Assembly (NCBI GenBank): GCA_040429635.1
Contig: CP158972.1
Coordinates: 777,918 to 841,917, forward strand
DNA: 64,000 nucleotides
Direction: 5' to 3'
Origin: Tamlana crocina
Lineage (GTDB): Bacteria; Bacteroidota; Bacteroidia; Flavobacteriales; Flavobacteriaceae
Part shown: positions 37,750 to 45,424 of the stretch, piece by piece
Numbering within the stretch: position 1 is the first letter of the stretch
Layout of the letters: each line of letters opens with the position of its first letter
Made by a program: the position numbers and the translations under genes
The notes under the pieces: generated by a model
Told to the model about the DNA's origin: nothing
The model's database searches: none
Seen by the model: only the letters and a program-made list of their open reading frames with translations

Positions 37750-37825
37750 TACCCCTAAAAAAATAGGGGGTAATTTAAAATATTGATAAAAATGAATTAA
37801 TAAGCCCTGTTTTTTTCGGGGGGTA
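37750..37825. promoter_or_regulatory. Two tandem C-run/G-run inverted repeats, candidate nitrogen operator
   Basis: Copy one reads TACCCC (37750-37755), an A-rich spacer, then GGGGTA (37767-37772). Copy two is CCC (37805-37807), a T-rich spacer, then GGGGGGTA (37818-37825). The GGGGTA ends are 53 bp apart, close to five helical turns, and each is followed by a TAAAATATT-like stretch. The site lies between the two nitrogen operons and just upstream of the porin promoter. A regulator is not known. Confidence 0.4.
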
Positions 37826-37893
37826 AAATATTTTATGATAGTTTTACATCGTTCTTAAGGAAAAATTAACAAAAAGAATTAGTAACTAATAAA

Positions 37894-38922
37894 ATGAAAA
37901 CAATTATGAAAAAATTTATTACACTTTCAATGTTCTTTCTAGCATCATGTAGTTTATTTGCACAAGAGGAAGGGAGTAAACTTTCTATCACGGGTAGTGT
38001 TGATGCTTATTATCAAACTTATTTAACAGCTCCAGATAATGCAGGTGCAACATTCGGTACTGCTTTTGCTGGCAAATCTGGGTTTGCATTGGGTATGGGT
38101 AATATTATTGCTACTTATGAAGGAGATAAAGTAGGAGGGGTTTTAGATTTAGTAACTGGGCCAAGAGGTGCAGGGGCTACTTTTAATACCGATATCGTTG
38201 ATGGAATAGTAAACCAAGCTTATGTTTACTGGAATGTATCAGAAGGTACTACCTTAACTTTTGGTAGATGGAATACGTTCTTGGGCTATGAGGTTATTGC
38301 TCCAGCAGCAAACTTTAACTACAGCTGCTCTTATTTATTTTCAAGCGGACCATTCTCTCATATGGGTTTAAAAGCAGATTTTGCTTTGTCTGATGATGTT
38401 AGTTTGATGTTGGCGGTTACTAACCCATGGGATACTAATGATATTTCAATGACTGGAGAGTATGCTCTTGGTGCTCAGTTGGGTGCTTATGGTCAGTACT
38501 TGAATTTATATTATGACAGCGGTAATAATGGTGGTTTAGGTTTTGAAATCGACTATACAGGTGGTTTCGATTTATCTGATGCTTTCTACTTAGGTGTAAA
38601 TGCTGCTTATAATGATAATGATGGGGCTGGTTTCTACGGTGCTGCTCTATATCCTCAATTAGCAACTTCTGATAGCTTCTCAATTGGTTTAAGAGGTGAG
38701 TACTTTGCTTTACATGGTGACGGTGATGATTTGCCATCTGTATTCGCTACCACTTTAACCGGAAGCTATACTGTTGAAAACTTAATCATCAAGCCAGAGG
38801 TTAGATTGGATGCTTTAACAAACCAAGATGACGGAATGTTTTATGGAAACTTTGTTGATAGCGACGGAGCTCCTACCGATAGCTTAGCTGCCTTTACTTT
38901 GGCTGCTATAATAACATTCTAA
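37894..38922 (+). CDS. Outer-membrane beta-barrel porin of the ammonium cluster
   Basis: This 342-residue protein has a signal peptide (MKKFITLSMFFLASCSLFAQ after an optional four-residue extension) and alternating hydrophobic strands throughout, ending in the strand LAAFTLAAIITF with a terminal Phe, the outer-membrane insertion signal. It resembles the putative OmpL-like/Bbp2 porins of Bacteroidota. Sequence such as AYVYWNVSEGTTLTFGRWNT fits barrel strands. It is the first gene of the cluster before the first amt, so it may admit nitrogenous solutes or serve as a porin induced with nitrogen limitation. An attenuator-like hairpin separates it from amt. Confidence 0.8.
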   Translation: MKTIMKKFITLSMFFLASCSLFAQEEGSKLSITGSVDAYYQTYLTAPDNAGATFGTAFAGKSGFALGMGNIIATYEGDKVGGVLDLVTGPRGAGATFNTDIVDGIVNQAYVYWNVSEGTTLTFGRWNTFLGYEVIAPAANFNYSCSYLFSSGPFSHMGLKADFALSDDVSLMLAVTNPWDTNDISMTGEYALGAQLGAYGQYLNLYYDSGNNGGLGFEIDYTGGFDLSDAFYLGVNAAYNDNDGAGFYGAALYPQLATSDSFSIGLRGEYFALHGDGDDLPSVFATTLTGSYTVENLIIKPEVRLDALTNQDDGMFYGNFVDSDGAPTDSLAAFTLAAIITF

Positions 38923-38952
38923 TATGTAAAAACATATAACATAAAAACAGGC

Positions 38953-38987
38953 AAAGCAAGTTCTGTTTTAAATAAAGAACTTGCTTT
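38953..38987 (+). terminator. Hairpin between the porin and amt genes
   Basis: A perfect 12-bp stem AAAGCAAGTTCT/AGAACTTGCTTT encloses an 11-nt AT-rich loop. It is followed only by GTTATC, so the T-tract is weak. It could act as a partial terminator or an mRNA-stabilising stem that makes porin transcript exceed amt transcript. Confidence 0.55.
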
Positions 38988-39022
38988 GTTATCAAATTAA
39001 CTAACCCTAAAAATTATTTATT

Positions 39023-40309
39023 ATGTCAATATTAAATATGCCCCTTATAATGCAAGACACCGCCGCTATTGAAGGCGACATGGGAATGCTTTGGATGCTA
39101 ATCTCTGGTATTTTGGTATTCTTTATGCAAGCAGGATTCTTTCTAGTGGAGTCTGGAATGACAGATTCTAAAAACGCTGTAAACATTGCCATGAAGAATT
39201 TCCTGGATATTGCAGTAGGTTCGTTGGCGTTCTGGTTCATCGGATATTCTTTAATGTACGGTGCCGATGCTGGGGGAGGATTCTTCCATTGGGGTGGTTT
39301 TATATTCTCTCAAGGCGCAGCCGATTTGTTCTTCCAAACGGTATTTGCCGCTACGGCAGCTACGATTGTTTCGGGAGCTATTGCCGGAAGAACAAAATAT
39401 ACAACGTACGCTATTTTCAGTTTAATATTAACGGCCTTTATCTACCCAATTGCTGGTGGATGGGAATGGAACGGCGGATGGTTGAATAATACCGACGGTA
39501 TTATGCCAGCCGAGTTTATCGATTTTGCAGGGTCTTCTATTGTTCACTCCGTTGGAGGTTGGGCAGCTCTTGTTGCTGCTTGGATGGTAGGGCCAAGAAT
39601 TGGTAAGTTCCTTAACGGGAAGCCAATCGAAATGCACGGTCACAACCAAATGTATGCTACTTTAGGTGTATTTATCCTTTGGTTGGGATGGTTCGGTTTC
39701 AACGGTGGTTCTCAATTAGCTTGGGGTGGCGATGATGCTACTGGAGCTTCACAAGTAGTGCTTGTAACAAACTTAGCTGCGGCCGCTGGTGCTTTAAGTG
39801 GTTTGTTCTTGACTTGGATCAAAAATGGTAAACCAAACTTAAGTATGACTTTAAATGGTGCGCTTGCTGGTTTGGTAAGTATTACTGCGGGTTGTGGTAA
39901 CATGACCGAAGGTGGTGCTGTGTTGGCCGGACTAGTAGGTGGTATTCTTGTAGTGTACTCTATAGGTTTTGTTGAGAAAACATTAAAAATTGATGACGCT
40001 GTTGGTGCCATTTCTGTACACGGTGTTGCCGGGGCCTGGGGAACTTTAGTTATTGGTCTTTGGGGTGTTGACGGTGATGCTGGTATTGGTTTATTCAACG
40101 GTGGTGGCGCTGCTCAATTAGGAGCACAAGCCATTGGTGTTGTTGCCTATGCGGTTTGGGCCATTGGATTGTCTTTTATATTCCTATATATAATGAAGGT
40201 AACAGTAGGCTTAAGAGTTTCTGAAAAAGAAGAAATAGCTGGTCTTGACTGGTCAGAGCATGGTTCTATTGCTTACCCGGGTAAGAGACAAAGAGAAATT
40301 GAGGAATAA
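39023..40309 (+). CDS. amt: Ammonium transporter (first copy)
   Basis: This 428-residue Amt/Mep/Rh channel protein has about 11 transmembrane segments after an N-terminal Met-rich leader. The twin pore histidines are present in DFAGSSIVHSVGGW and SVHGVAGAWG, and the phenylalanine-gate region FFQTVFAATAATIVSGAIA is typical. The cytoplasmic tail (VSEKEEIAGLDWSEHG) is the segment that P-II docking affects. The P-II gene follows 147 nt downstream. It takes up ammonium for the glutamate synthase system encoded across the divergent region. Confidence 0.97.
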   Translation: MSILNMPLIMQDTAAIEGDMGMLWMLISGILVFFMQAGFFLVESGMTDSKNAVNIAMKNFLDIAVGSLAFWFIGYSLMYGADAGGGFFHWGGFIFSQGAADLFFQTVFAATAATIVSGAIAGRTKYTTYAIFSLILTAFIYPIAGGWEWNGGWLNNTDGIMPAEFIDFAGSSIVHSVGGWAALVAAWMVGPRIGKFLNGKPIEMHGHNQMYATLGVFILWLGWFGFNGGSQLAWGGDDATGASQVVLVTNLAAAAGALSGLFLTWIKNGKPNLSMTLNGALAGLVSITAGCGNMTEGGAVLAGLVGGILVVYSIGFVEKTLKIDDAVGAISVHGVAGAWGTLVIGLWGVDGDAGIGLFNGGGAAQLGAQAIGVVAYAVWAIGLSFIFLYIMKVTVGLRVSEKEEIAGLDWSEHGSIAYPGKRQREIEE

Positions 40310-40338
40310 TAAGTTTAAAAATAACATCATGTTTAAAG

Positions 40339-40365
40339 AGTGCCTTTGTTACAAGGGCACTTTTT
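40339..40365 (+). terminator. Terminator after the first amt
   Basis: AGTGCC and GGCACT with an inner TTGT/ACAA pairing form a stem followed by TTTTT. It lies between amt and the P-II gene, so the P-II gene may depend on read-through or on its own promoter. Confidence 0.75.
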
Positions 40366-40456
40366 AAACATTTATAAAAATGCAATTTAGGGTTTTAAGG
40401 AGAATGTAATTATTTTCTATTTTTAAGAAAACTAAAACCAAATAAGATAATGAATT

Positions 40457-40795
40457 ATGAAAAAAATTGAAGCAATTATTAGAAAATCAAAATACAGTGT
40501 GGTGAAAGAAGCCTTGCACGAAGTAGGTGTGAACTTCTTTTCTTATTGGGACGTAACCGGTCTTGGTAATGAAAAAGAAGGTCATGTTTACAGAGGTGTA
40601 TCTTACAGCACAAGCGATATTCAACGTAGATACTTATCTATTGTGGTAAATGATGATTTTGCAGAAAAAACCATTCAAACCATAATCAGTTCTGCCGGAA
40701 CAGGTGAAGTAGGTGATGGAAAAATTTTCGTTTCTGATGTTGACGAATGTTACAGAATACGAACAGGTGAAAAAGGCGGAGAAACTTTAAAATAA
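40457..40795 (+). CDS. P-II family nitrogen regulator (first copy)
   Basis: This 112-residue trimer-forming signal protein has the C-terminal signature TGEVGDGKIFVSDV and YRIRTGEKG for nucleotide binding. The T-loop tyrosine equivalent to the uridylylated Tyr51 of E. coli is present (Tyr50 in YRGVSYSTS), but the loop is one residue shorter. The usual Gln39 ligand of 2-oxoglutarate is Glu here (GLGNEKEGH), and the Lys58 position holds Arg. It should bind Amt to shut ammonium entry, perhaps with altered effector sensing. It is 81% or so identical by eye to the copy at 42189. Confidence 0.93.
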   Translation: MKKIEAIIRKSKYSVVKEALHEVGVNFFSYWDVTGLGNEKEGHVYRGVSYSTSDIQRRYLSIVVNDDFAEKTIQTIISSAGTGEVGDGKIFVSDVDECYRIRTGEKGGETLK

Positions 40796-40828
40796 CAAAA
40801 ACAAAAAATATTACATAAAACAATTATA

Positions 40829-42058
40829 ATGGAAGGATTATTTACAGCAAACAACGTATGGATGATGATCTGTACGGCACTAGTTTTCTTTATGCATACA
40901 GGTTTTGCATTTTTAGAAATTGGATTGACTAGACAAAAAAATACGATTAACATATTATTTAAAAACATATTTATTATAACCGTTGGCTTACTGCTTTACT
41001 ACATCGCTGGTTTCAATTTAATGTACCCAGGTTTTGAAGAAGGCGCAGCAGGTATATTTGATTTTGCAGGATTTGGTATTGCAGCTCCTGAAAATGGAAT
41101 GACGCCAGAGTACGCTGATGGCGGTTATACTTGGTGGACCGATTTCCTTTTCCAAGGTATGTTTGCCGCAACGGCCGCAACTATTGTTTCGGGTGCTGTG
41201 GCAGAGCGTATTAAAATTGGGCCATTTATGGTGTTTACCGTATTGTATGTTGGAATTATTTACCCAATTGCCGGGTCTTGGAAATGGGGTGGCGGATTTT
41301 TAGATCAATTAGGTTTTTACGATTTCGCTGGTTCTACTTTGGTGCATTCAGTTGGTGGATGGGCTGCTTTGGTGGCGGTTTGGTTACTTGGTGCCAGAAT
41401 TGGTAAATTCAAGAACGGAAAAGCTCAGGCCATTCCAGGTCACAGTATTCCAATGGCTACTGCCGGTGTATTGATCTTATGGTTAGGCTGGTTTGGATTT
41501 AACGGAGGTTCTGTACTTTCTGCTGATCCAGAATTAACTTCATTAACTTTGGTAACAACTTGCTTAGCTGCTGCTGCCGGTGGTGTGGTTGCTGCTTTCG
41601 TATCATTTATTAAGTACAAAAACTTAGATCTAACCATGTTCCTAAACGGTATTTTAGGTGGATTGGTTGGTATTACTGCTGGCGCAGATGTAATGACTCC
41701 AGAAAGCGCCATTATTATTGGTGCTATTGCTGGTGCGCTTATTGTATTTGCAGTTAGCTTTATCGATGCTATTAAATTGGATGACCCTGTTGGTGCTATT
41801 GCAGTGCACTTGGTGTGCGGTATTTGGGGTACGTTGGCTGTTGGTATTTTCTCAACTAACCCAGACCACACATTTTTGGCGCAATTAACGGGTGTAGCTT
41901 GTTATGCGGCCATTTGTTTAGTGTCATCTTTCCTTATTTTCTTTGTAATGAAGAAAACGGTTGGAATTAGAGTTTCTGAAAAAGAAGAATTGGAAGGTTT
42001 GGATGCCCACGAGCACGGTATGGATGCTTATCCAGATTTCCGATTGAACGAACATTAA
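40829..42058 (+). CDS. amt: Ammonium transporter (second copy)
   Basis: This 409-residue Amt protein starts MEGLFTANNVWMMI, so its first helix begins almost at the N-terminus, unlike the first copy. Pore histidines are in DFAGSTLVHSVGGW and AVHLVCGIWG, and FLFQGMFAATAATIVSGAVAERI forms the gate region. The tail ends EELEGLDAHEHGMDAYP. Sequence differences from the first copy are extensive, so this is an old duplication or a separately acquired paralogue rather than a recent one. It lies 33 nt after the first P-II gene. Confidence 0.96.
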   Translation: MEGLFTANNVWMMICTALVFFMHTGFAFLEIGLTRQKNTINILFKNIFIITVGLLLYYIAGFNLMYPGFEEGAAGIFDFAGFGIAAPENGMTPEYADGGYTWWTDFLFQGMFAATAATIVSGAVAERIKIGPFMVFTVLYVGIIYPIAGSWKWGGGFLDQLGFYDFAGSTLVHSVGGWAALVAVWLLGARIGKFKNGKAQAIPGHSIPMATAGVLILWLGWFGFNGGSVLSADPELTSLTLVTTCLAAAAGGVVAAFVSFIKYKNLDLTMFLNGILGGLVGITAGADVMTPESAIIIGAIAGALIVFAVSFIDAIKLDDPVGAIAVHLVCGIWGTLAVGIFSTNPDHTFLAQLTGVACYAAICLVSSFLIFFVMKKTVGIRVSEKEELEGLDAHEHGMDAYPDFRLNEH

Positions 42059-42083
42059 TATTCAATTAAGTTTAATTAGAATT

Positions 42084-42118
42084 AAGGATGTCTTTTTTTA
42101 AAGGCATCCTTTTTTTTG
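42084..42118 (+). terminator. Terminator after the second amt
   Basis: AAGGATG and CATCCTT form a stem around a T-rich loop, followed by a run of T residues. It lies between the second amt and the second P-II gene, repeating the layout after the first amt. Confidence 0.8.
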
Positions 42119-42188
42119 TTATATTTATTAGGTGTTTGCAAGAGTAAACTTAACTTAAAAATATCTGATAAAGACAAAGCGATACAGC

Positions 42189-42527
42189 ATGAAAAAAATT
42201 GAAGCAATTATAAGGAAATCGAAGTTTAATGTGGTAAAAGAAGCCTTGCACGATGTGGGCGTTAACTTTTTCTCCTACTGGGACGTTACAGGTTTGGGTA
42301 ATGAAAAAATAGGCCATGTTTACCGTGGTATTTCTTATAGTACTAGCGATATACAAAGACGGTATCTTTCCATTGTGGTAAACGATGATTTTGTAGAACC
42401 GGCCATCAATGCCATTTTAAAGTCGGCCTCAACGGGCGAAGTGGGTGATGGTAAAATTTTTGTGTCGAGTGTCGAGGAAGCCTACAGAATCCGCACCGGA
42501 AGAAAAGGCGGGGAGACGCTTAACTAA
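42189..42527 (+). CDS. P-II family nitrogen regulator (second copy)
   Basis: This 112-residue P-II protein is closely similar to the first copy along its whole length, including the shortened T-loop (YRGISYSTSDIQRRY), Glu in place of Gln39 and Arg in place of Lys58. Differences cluster in residues 70-90 and in the T-loop flank (NEKIGH against NEKEGH). The paralogues may serve the two different Amt proteins or form heterotrimers. Gene order amt, PII, amt, PII suggests a tandem duplication of the pair. Confidence 0.93.
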   Translation: MKKIEAIIRKSKFNVVKEALHDVGVNFFSYWDVTGLGNEKIGHVYRGISYSTSDIQRRYLSIVVNDDFVEPAINAILKSASTGEVGDGKIFVSSVEEAYRIRTGRKGGETLN

Positions 42528-42567
42528 TTAGAATTTTAACAAAAACAAAGGCACCTTCACAAAACAC

Positions 42568-42594
42568 AAAAACCCTTGTAAACATGAGGGTTTT
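42568..42594 (+). terminator. Terminator of the amt/P-II cluster
   Basis: AAAACCCT and AGGGTTTT form an 8-bp stem around TGTAAACATG, followed by GTTGT. It ends the cluster about 40 nt after the last stop. Confidence 0.7.
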
Positions 42595-42663
42595 GTTGTA
42601 TATAGAGGTATAAATAACCCCCGAAAACGGCCAAAAAGGGTCGAAAACGGGGTTTTCAGTTTC

Positions 42664-43463
42664 TATTAAAATGGAAATACAAAGAATTTCTGGCCTACAA
42701 GGTCGTCTTTCCCTTTTTTCCCCAGTGAAGATTATGCCCTTTTCTACGCGCGCTTTTTAGAGGGCAATCTCGGAAAAATCCATCAAGCGATTCCTTGGGA
42801 TGATTTAGTTTTACAATTTAAGGTCAAAGAACAAAAATTGGGCAACAGCATGTTGTTCGGTCCACGCGGTCGTTTAGCCCCAATGTTTTTAAAACACTAT
42901 GCAGGCTGTTCGGGCAGGAAGCTCATGGAACAGATTTTGAGTCTCAATTACAAAAACATAACAATATTGATTTTACTGCCCAATATTACCGCAGAGTAGT
43001 CACTGTAAAACAAGTGTACGAGCAACAAAGCAGCTATTTTAAAACAGGCCAAAAGATAAAAGACCGCATTGTAAGCATATCCAAAGATTACCTGCGCCCT
43101 ATAGTAAGAGGTAAAGAAACAAAACCCGTGGAGTTTGGAGCCAAGGTCAATAAATTACAGATATACGGCACCAACAAGAACCGAAGTTTTGTAACCAAGC
43201 ACCAGATAAAGACCGATTTTAAGCGCAAGGGAAAATTACCGAAAGACCACCAAGGTGGAAACAGGCTAAAAGCAGCCATAACAAAAGAAAGAGCTTCACG
43301 ATTAGAAGGTAGTTTTGGTAAAGAAAAGGAACATTGCCACCTCAAAGAAATCAAGGCGAAAACAAAACCAAATGAAATGTTATGGGTCTTCTTTGGCATA
43401 CATACTGCCAATGCCTTAGAAATGGGAAGGCGAATGCAAAACGCCCCAAAGCAAGTCGCTTAA
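42664..43463 (+). pseudogene. Degraded IS1182-family transposase
   Basis: Conceptual translation in two frames matches IS1182/DUF772-type transposases. The N-terminal part (about 42670-43005) includes FPSEDYALFYARFLEGNLGK, GPRGRLAPMFLKHYAGCSGR, then a stop at the TAG at 42998-43000. After a frameshift the C-terminal part continues (about 42940-43463) with DRIVSISKDYLRPIVRGKET and EGSFGKEKEHCHLKEIKA. Between VEFGAKVNKLQI and YGTNKNRSF a central piece that should hold roughly a hundred residues, including catalytic acidic residues, is missing. The element is therefore frameshifted and internally deleted. I could not define terminal inverted repeats. Confidence 0.85.
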
Positions 43464-43727
43464 AAAAAAGTGATTTCCATTAATGGGGAACGTGCACCGT
43501 GACGTTAAAAAAACACATGCCTTTTGTGTATTTAATTTTCTTTTTTATCGCTAGCCAAAGGAAAACTGTCAAAGGGAAGTATTGAAAACAAAAAATAGCA
43601 CCAAAATATAATTAATGATACTATTTTCTGAATGTGCCAATATAGAGGCCTAAAAGTATGGCCAGTTTTATTGTCAGTTGTGCTTTGCGTCTTCCACTTT
43701 TCGTGACAAACTTTACCGCAGCAGAGC

Positions 43728-44246
43728 TTAAGGCTTTTCAATAGTGCGGTTATCAAACTCCATTTTTTTGTTCATTTGGAGGTTTAAGTTCGAAAAGGCA
43801 ACCAAAAATTCCTTTGTATTTTTTAATAGTTCGTCTTTTGTTGTGGTCGATAAGTTGTAAAGACTTTCCAATTGGTGGAATTTAGTATCTAAAACCAGTA
43901 TCCTGGCCAAAACCGATTCGGTGTTTAAACCATTGGGCAGGGTTTGCCTTAAATTTTTAAAAAGACCTTTTTGGGTTTCTTTGCTGGTTTCAAAAAAACT
44001 TAAATCGCCCAATTTTATGTTGCTTATAAGCTCTTGTAATTGTGTGTATTCCCCCGAGTTTTTCATCAAATTTTTGGCTTGCTCGTCCAAAATATAATCG
44101 GTGTATTTCAGTTTGGCCAGATCCTGCTCGGTCAGGTTTTGGTTTTCGCTTGTTTCGGTGTCGTCCGTGCTGGGTTGTTCCTGTGCGTCTTTGCACGATG
44201 AAAGGAAAACTAAGCAGGCCAAAAAGAATAAAAGATTAGTGCGCAT
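43728..44246 (-). CDS. Small lipoprotein, unknown function
   Basis: This 172-residue protein has a signal peptide with lipobox VFLSSC (Cys18), then an acidic low-complexity stretch (about 20-45, rich in Asp, Glu, Thr and Gln) and a wholly helical region to the end, with KNSGEYTQLQELISNIKLGD and LYNLSTTTKDELLKNTKEFL. The gene stands alone between the IS remnant and a divergent promoter region shared with the threonine dehydrogenase gene. I do not recognise a family. Confidence 0.65.
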   Translation of the reverse strand: MRTNLLFFLACLVFLSSCKDAQEQPSTDDTETSENQNLTEQDLAKLKYTDYILDEQAKNLMKNSGEYTQLQELISNIKLGDLSFFETSKETQKGLFKNLRQTLPNGLNTESVLARILVLDTKFHQLESLYNLSTTTKDELLKNTKEFLVAFSNLNLQMNKKMEFDNRTIEKP

Positions 44247-44316
44247 ACTTTAATTGATAAAGGTTGATTGCAAATATATCAATACTTGAATTTTATGGAC
44301 TAAGCAAAGATTCAAA

Positions 44317-44353
44317 TTGATAATATTCATTTTTAAAAATAGAATATTATCAA
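44317..44353. promoter_or_regulatory. Palindrome in the tdh/lipoprotein divergent region
   Basis: Perfect 12-bp arms TTGATAATATTC and GAATATTATCAA flank a 13-nt AT-rich centre. The site lies 71 nt from the lipoprotein start and 46 nt from the threonine dehydrogenase start. The position suits an operator for a dimeric regulator; there is no T-tract or gene end to suggest a terminator. The regulator is unknown. Confidence 0.5.
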
Positions 44354-44398
44354 TAAAAACTTGTTATTTTTGAAGTATCTTTAACAAACTTATTTTTA

Positions 44399-45355
44399 AT
44401 GGGCTCTAAAATATTGATAATTGGTGCGTGCGGACAAATAGGTTCTGAGTTAACTTTTGCTTTAAGGCATATTTATGGCGAGGACAATGTGATTGCCAGC
44501 GATATAAGTTACAGCAATTTGGATGTGGTTAATTCCGGGATTTTTGAAATTGTTGATGCCCAAGATTATGCCAGCGTAAAAACCTGTGTTGAAAAATTCA
44601 ATATCGATACCGTTTATTTAATGGCCGCATTATTAAGTGCCACGGGAGAAAAATACCCAATGAAAGCATGGGATTTGAATATGACTTCGCTGTTCAATGT
44701 GCTGAATTTGGCACGGGATAAATTTATTAAAAAAGTGTTTTGGCCATCCAGCATTGCGGTTTTTGGTTCCACAACGCCCGTAAATTACACGCCTCAATAC
44801 ACTATAATGGAGCCTAGTACCGTTTATGGAATAACCAAACAGGTGGGAGAACGGTGGTGTGAATACTATTATAATAAATATGGTGTCGATGTGCGCAGTT
44901 TACGTTACCCGGGCATTATCAGTTGGAAAACACTGCCCGGAGGAGGAACTACCGATTATGCTGTTGAGATTTATCATAAAGCCATAAAAGAAAGGGCTTA
45001 CGAATGTTTTTTAAAGGAAGATACCGAACTGCCCATGATGTTTATGGACGATGCCATTAAAGCAACTATTGATATTATGCGGGCGGAGGCCGAAGATGTA
45101 AAAATCCGATCGTCGTACAATTTGGCGGCTATTAGTTTTACACCCAAAACCATTGCCGAATCGATAAAAAAACGCATCCCAGAATTTAAAATCAGTTATA
45201 AGCCCGACTACCGGCAAGATATCGCTGAAAGTTGGCCAAAACATATCAACGATTCGTATGCGCGGCAGGACTGGAAATGGAAACATCAATTCGGTTTGGA
45301 AGACATCACCGAAGAAATGCTATTCCAATTAAAGAAAAGTATGAAGACGTTTTAA
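44399..45355 (+). CDS. tdh: L-threonine 3-dehydrogenase, extended SDR type
   Basis: This 318-residue enzyme converts threonine and NAD to 2-amino-3-oxobutyrate. The Rossmann glycine motif is GACGQIG (residues 9-15), and the catalytic pair is Tyr143/Lys147 in VYGITKQVGERW with a serine in FWPSSIAVFG. 'SLRYPGIISWKTLPGGGTTD' is characteristic of the SDR-type threonine dehydrogenases described from Flavobacterium frigidimaris and animals, which differ from the zinc-dependent E. coli enzyme. It is a single-gene unit with a palindromic site upstream. Length is normal. Confidence 0.9.
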   Translation: MGSKILIIGACGQIGSELTFALRHIYGEDNVIASDISYSNLDVVNSGIFEIVDAQDYASVKTCVEKFNIDTVYLMAALLSATGEKYPMKAWDLNMTSLFNVLNLARDKFIKKVFWPSSIAVFGSTTPVNYTPQYTIMEPSTVYGITKQVGERWCEYYYNKYGVDVRSLRYPGIISWKTLPGGGTTDYAVEIYHKAIKERAYECFLKEDTELPMMFMDDAIKATIDIMRAEAEDVKIRSSYNLAAISFTPKTIAESIKKRIPEFKISYKPDYRQDIAESWPKHINDSYARQDWKWKHQFGLEDITEEMLFQLKKSMKTF

Positions 45356-45394
45356 ACAAAACGGATTGATAGAAAATTCATCAATCAATATTTG

Positions 45395-45402
45395 TATATT
45401 TG
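45395..45402 (+). promoter_or_regulatory. Candidate -7 element (TATATTTG) of the HupE/UreJ-like gene
   Basis: An exact TAnnTTTG match lies 30 nt before the second in-frame ATG (45425). Transcription would begin around 45409, leaving too little leader for the first ATG at 45413, which supports the downstream start. Confidence 0.5.
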
Positions 45403-45424
45403 GCAACCCTAAATGTTAAAAATT

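Larger units (their letters stand above)
37445..37893. other. 449-nt divergent regulatory region of the nitrogen block
   Basis: There is no gene here. This region separates gltBD (minus) from the porin-amt-PII cluster (plus). It contains the gltBD promoter on the left, a poly-A/T-rich middle, and two CCCC/GGGG-type inverted repeats on the right, close to the porin start. A candidate -7 element for the porin, TAGTTTTA at 37839-37846, differs from consensus at the last base. Confidence 0.6.

Noticed and set aside
38435-38737. His/Asn-rich 100-residue frame antisense to the porin gene
   Set aside because: It is the reverse complement of a Gly/Asp/Asn-rich barrel sequence, has biased composition typical of antisense frames and no leader or neighbour support.
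43532-43756. A 74-residue minus-strand frame after the lipoprotein gene
   Set aside because: It starts inside the lipoprotein gene in another frame, has no promoter or leader, and its sequence shows no domain-like pattern.
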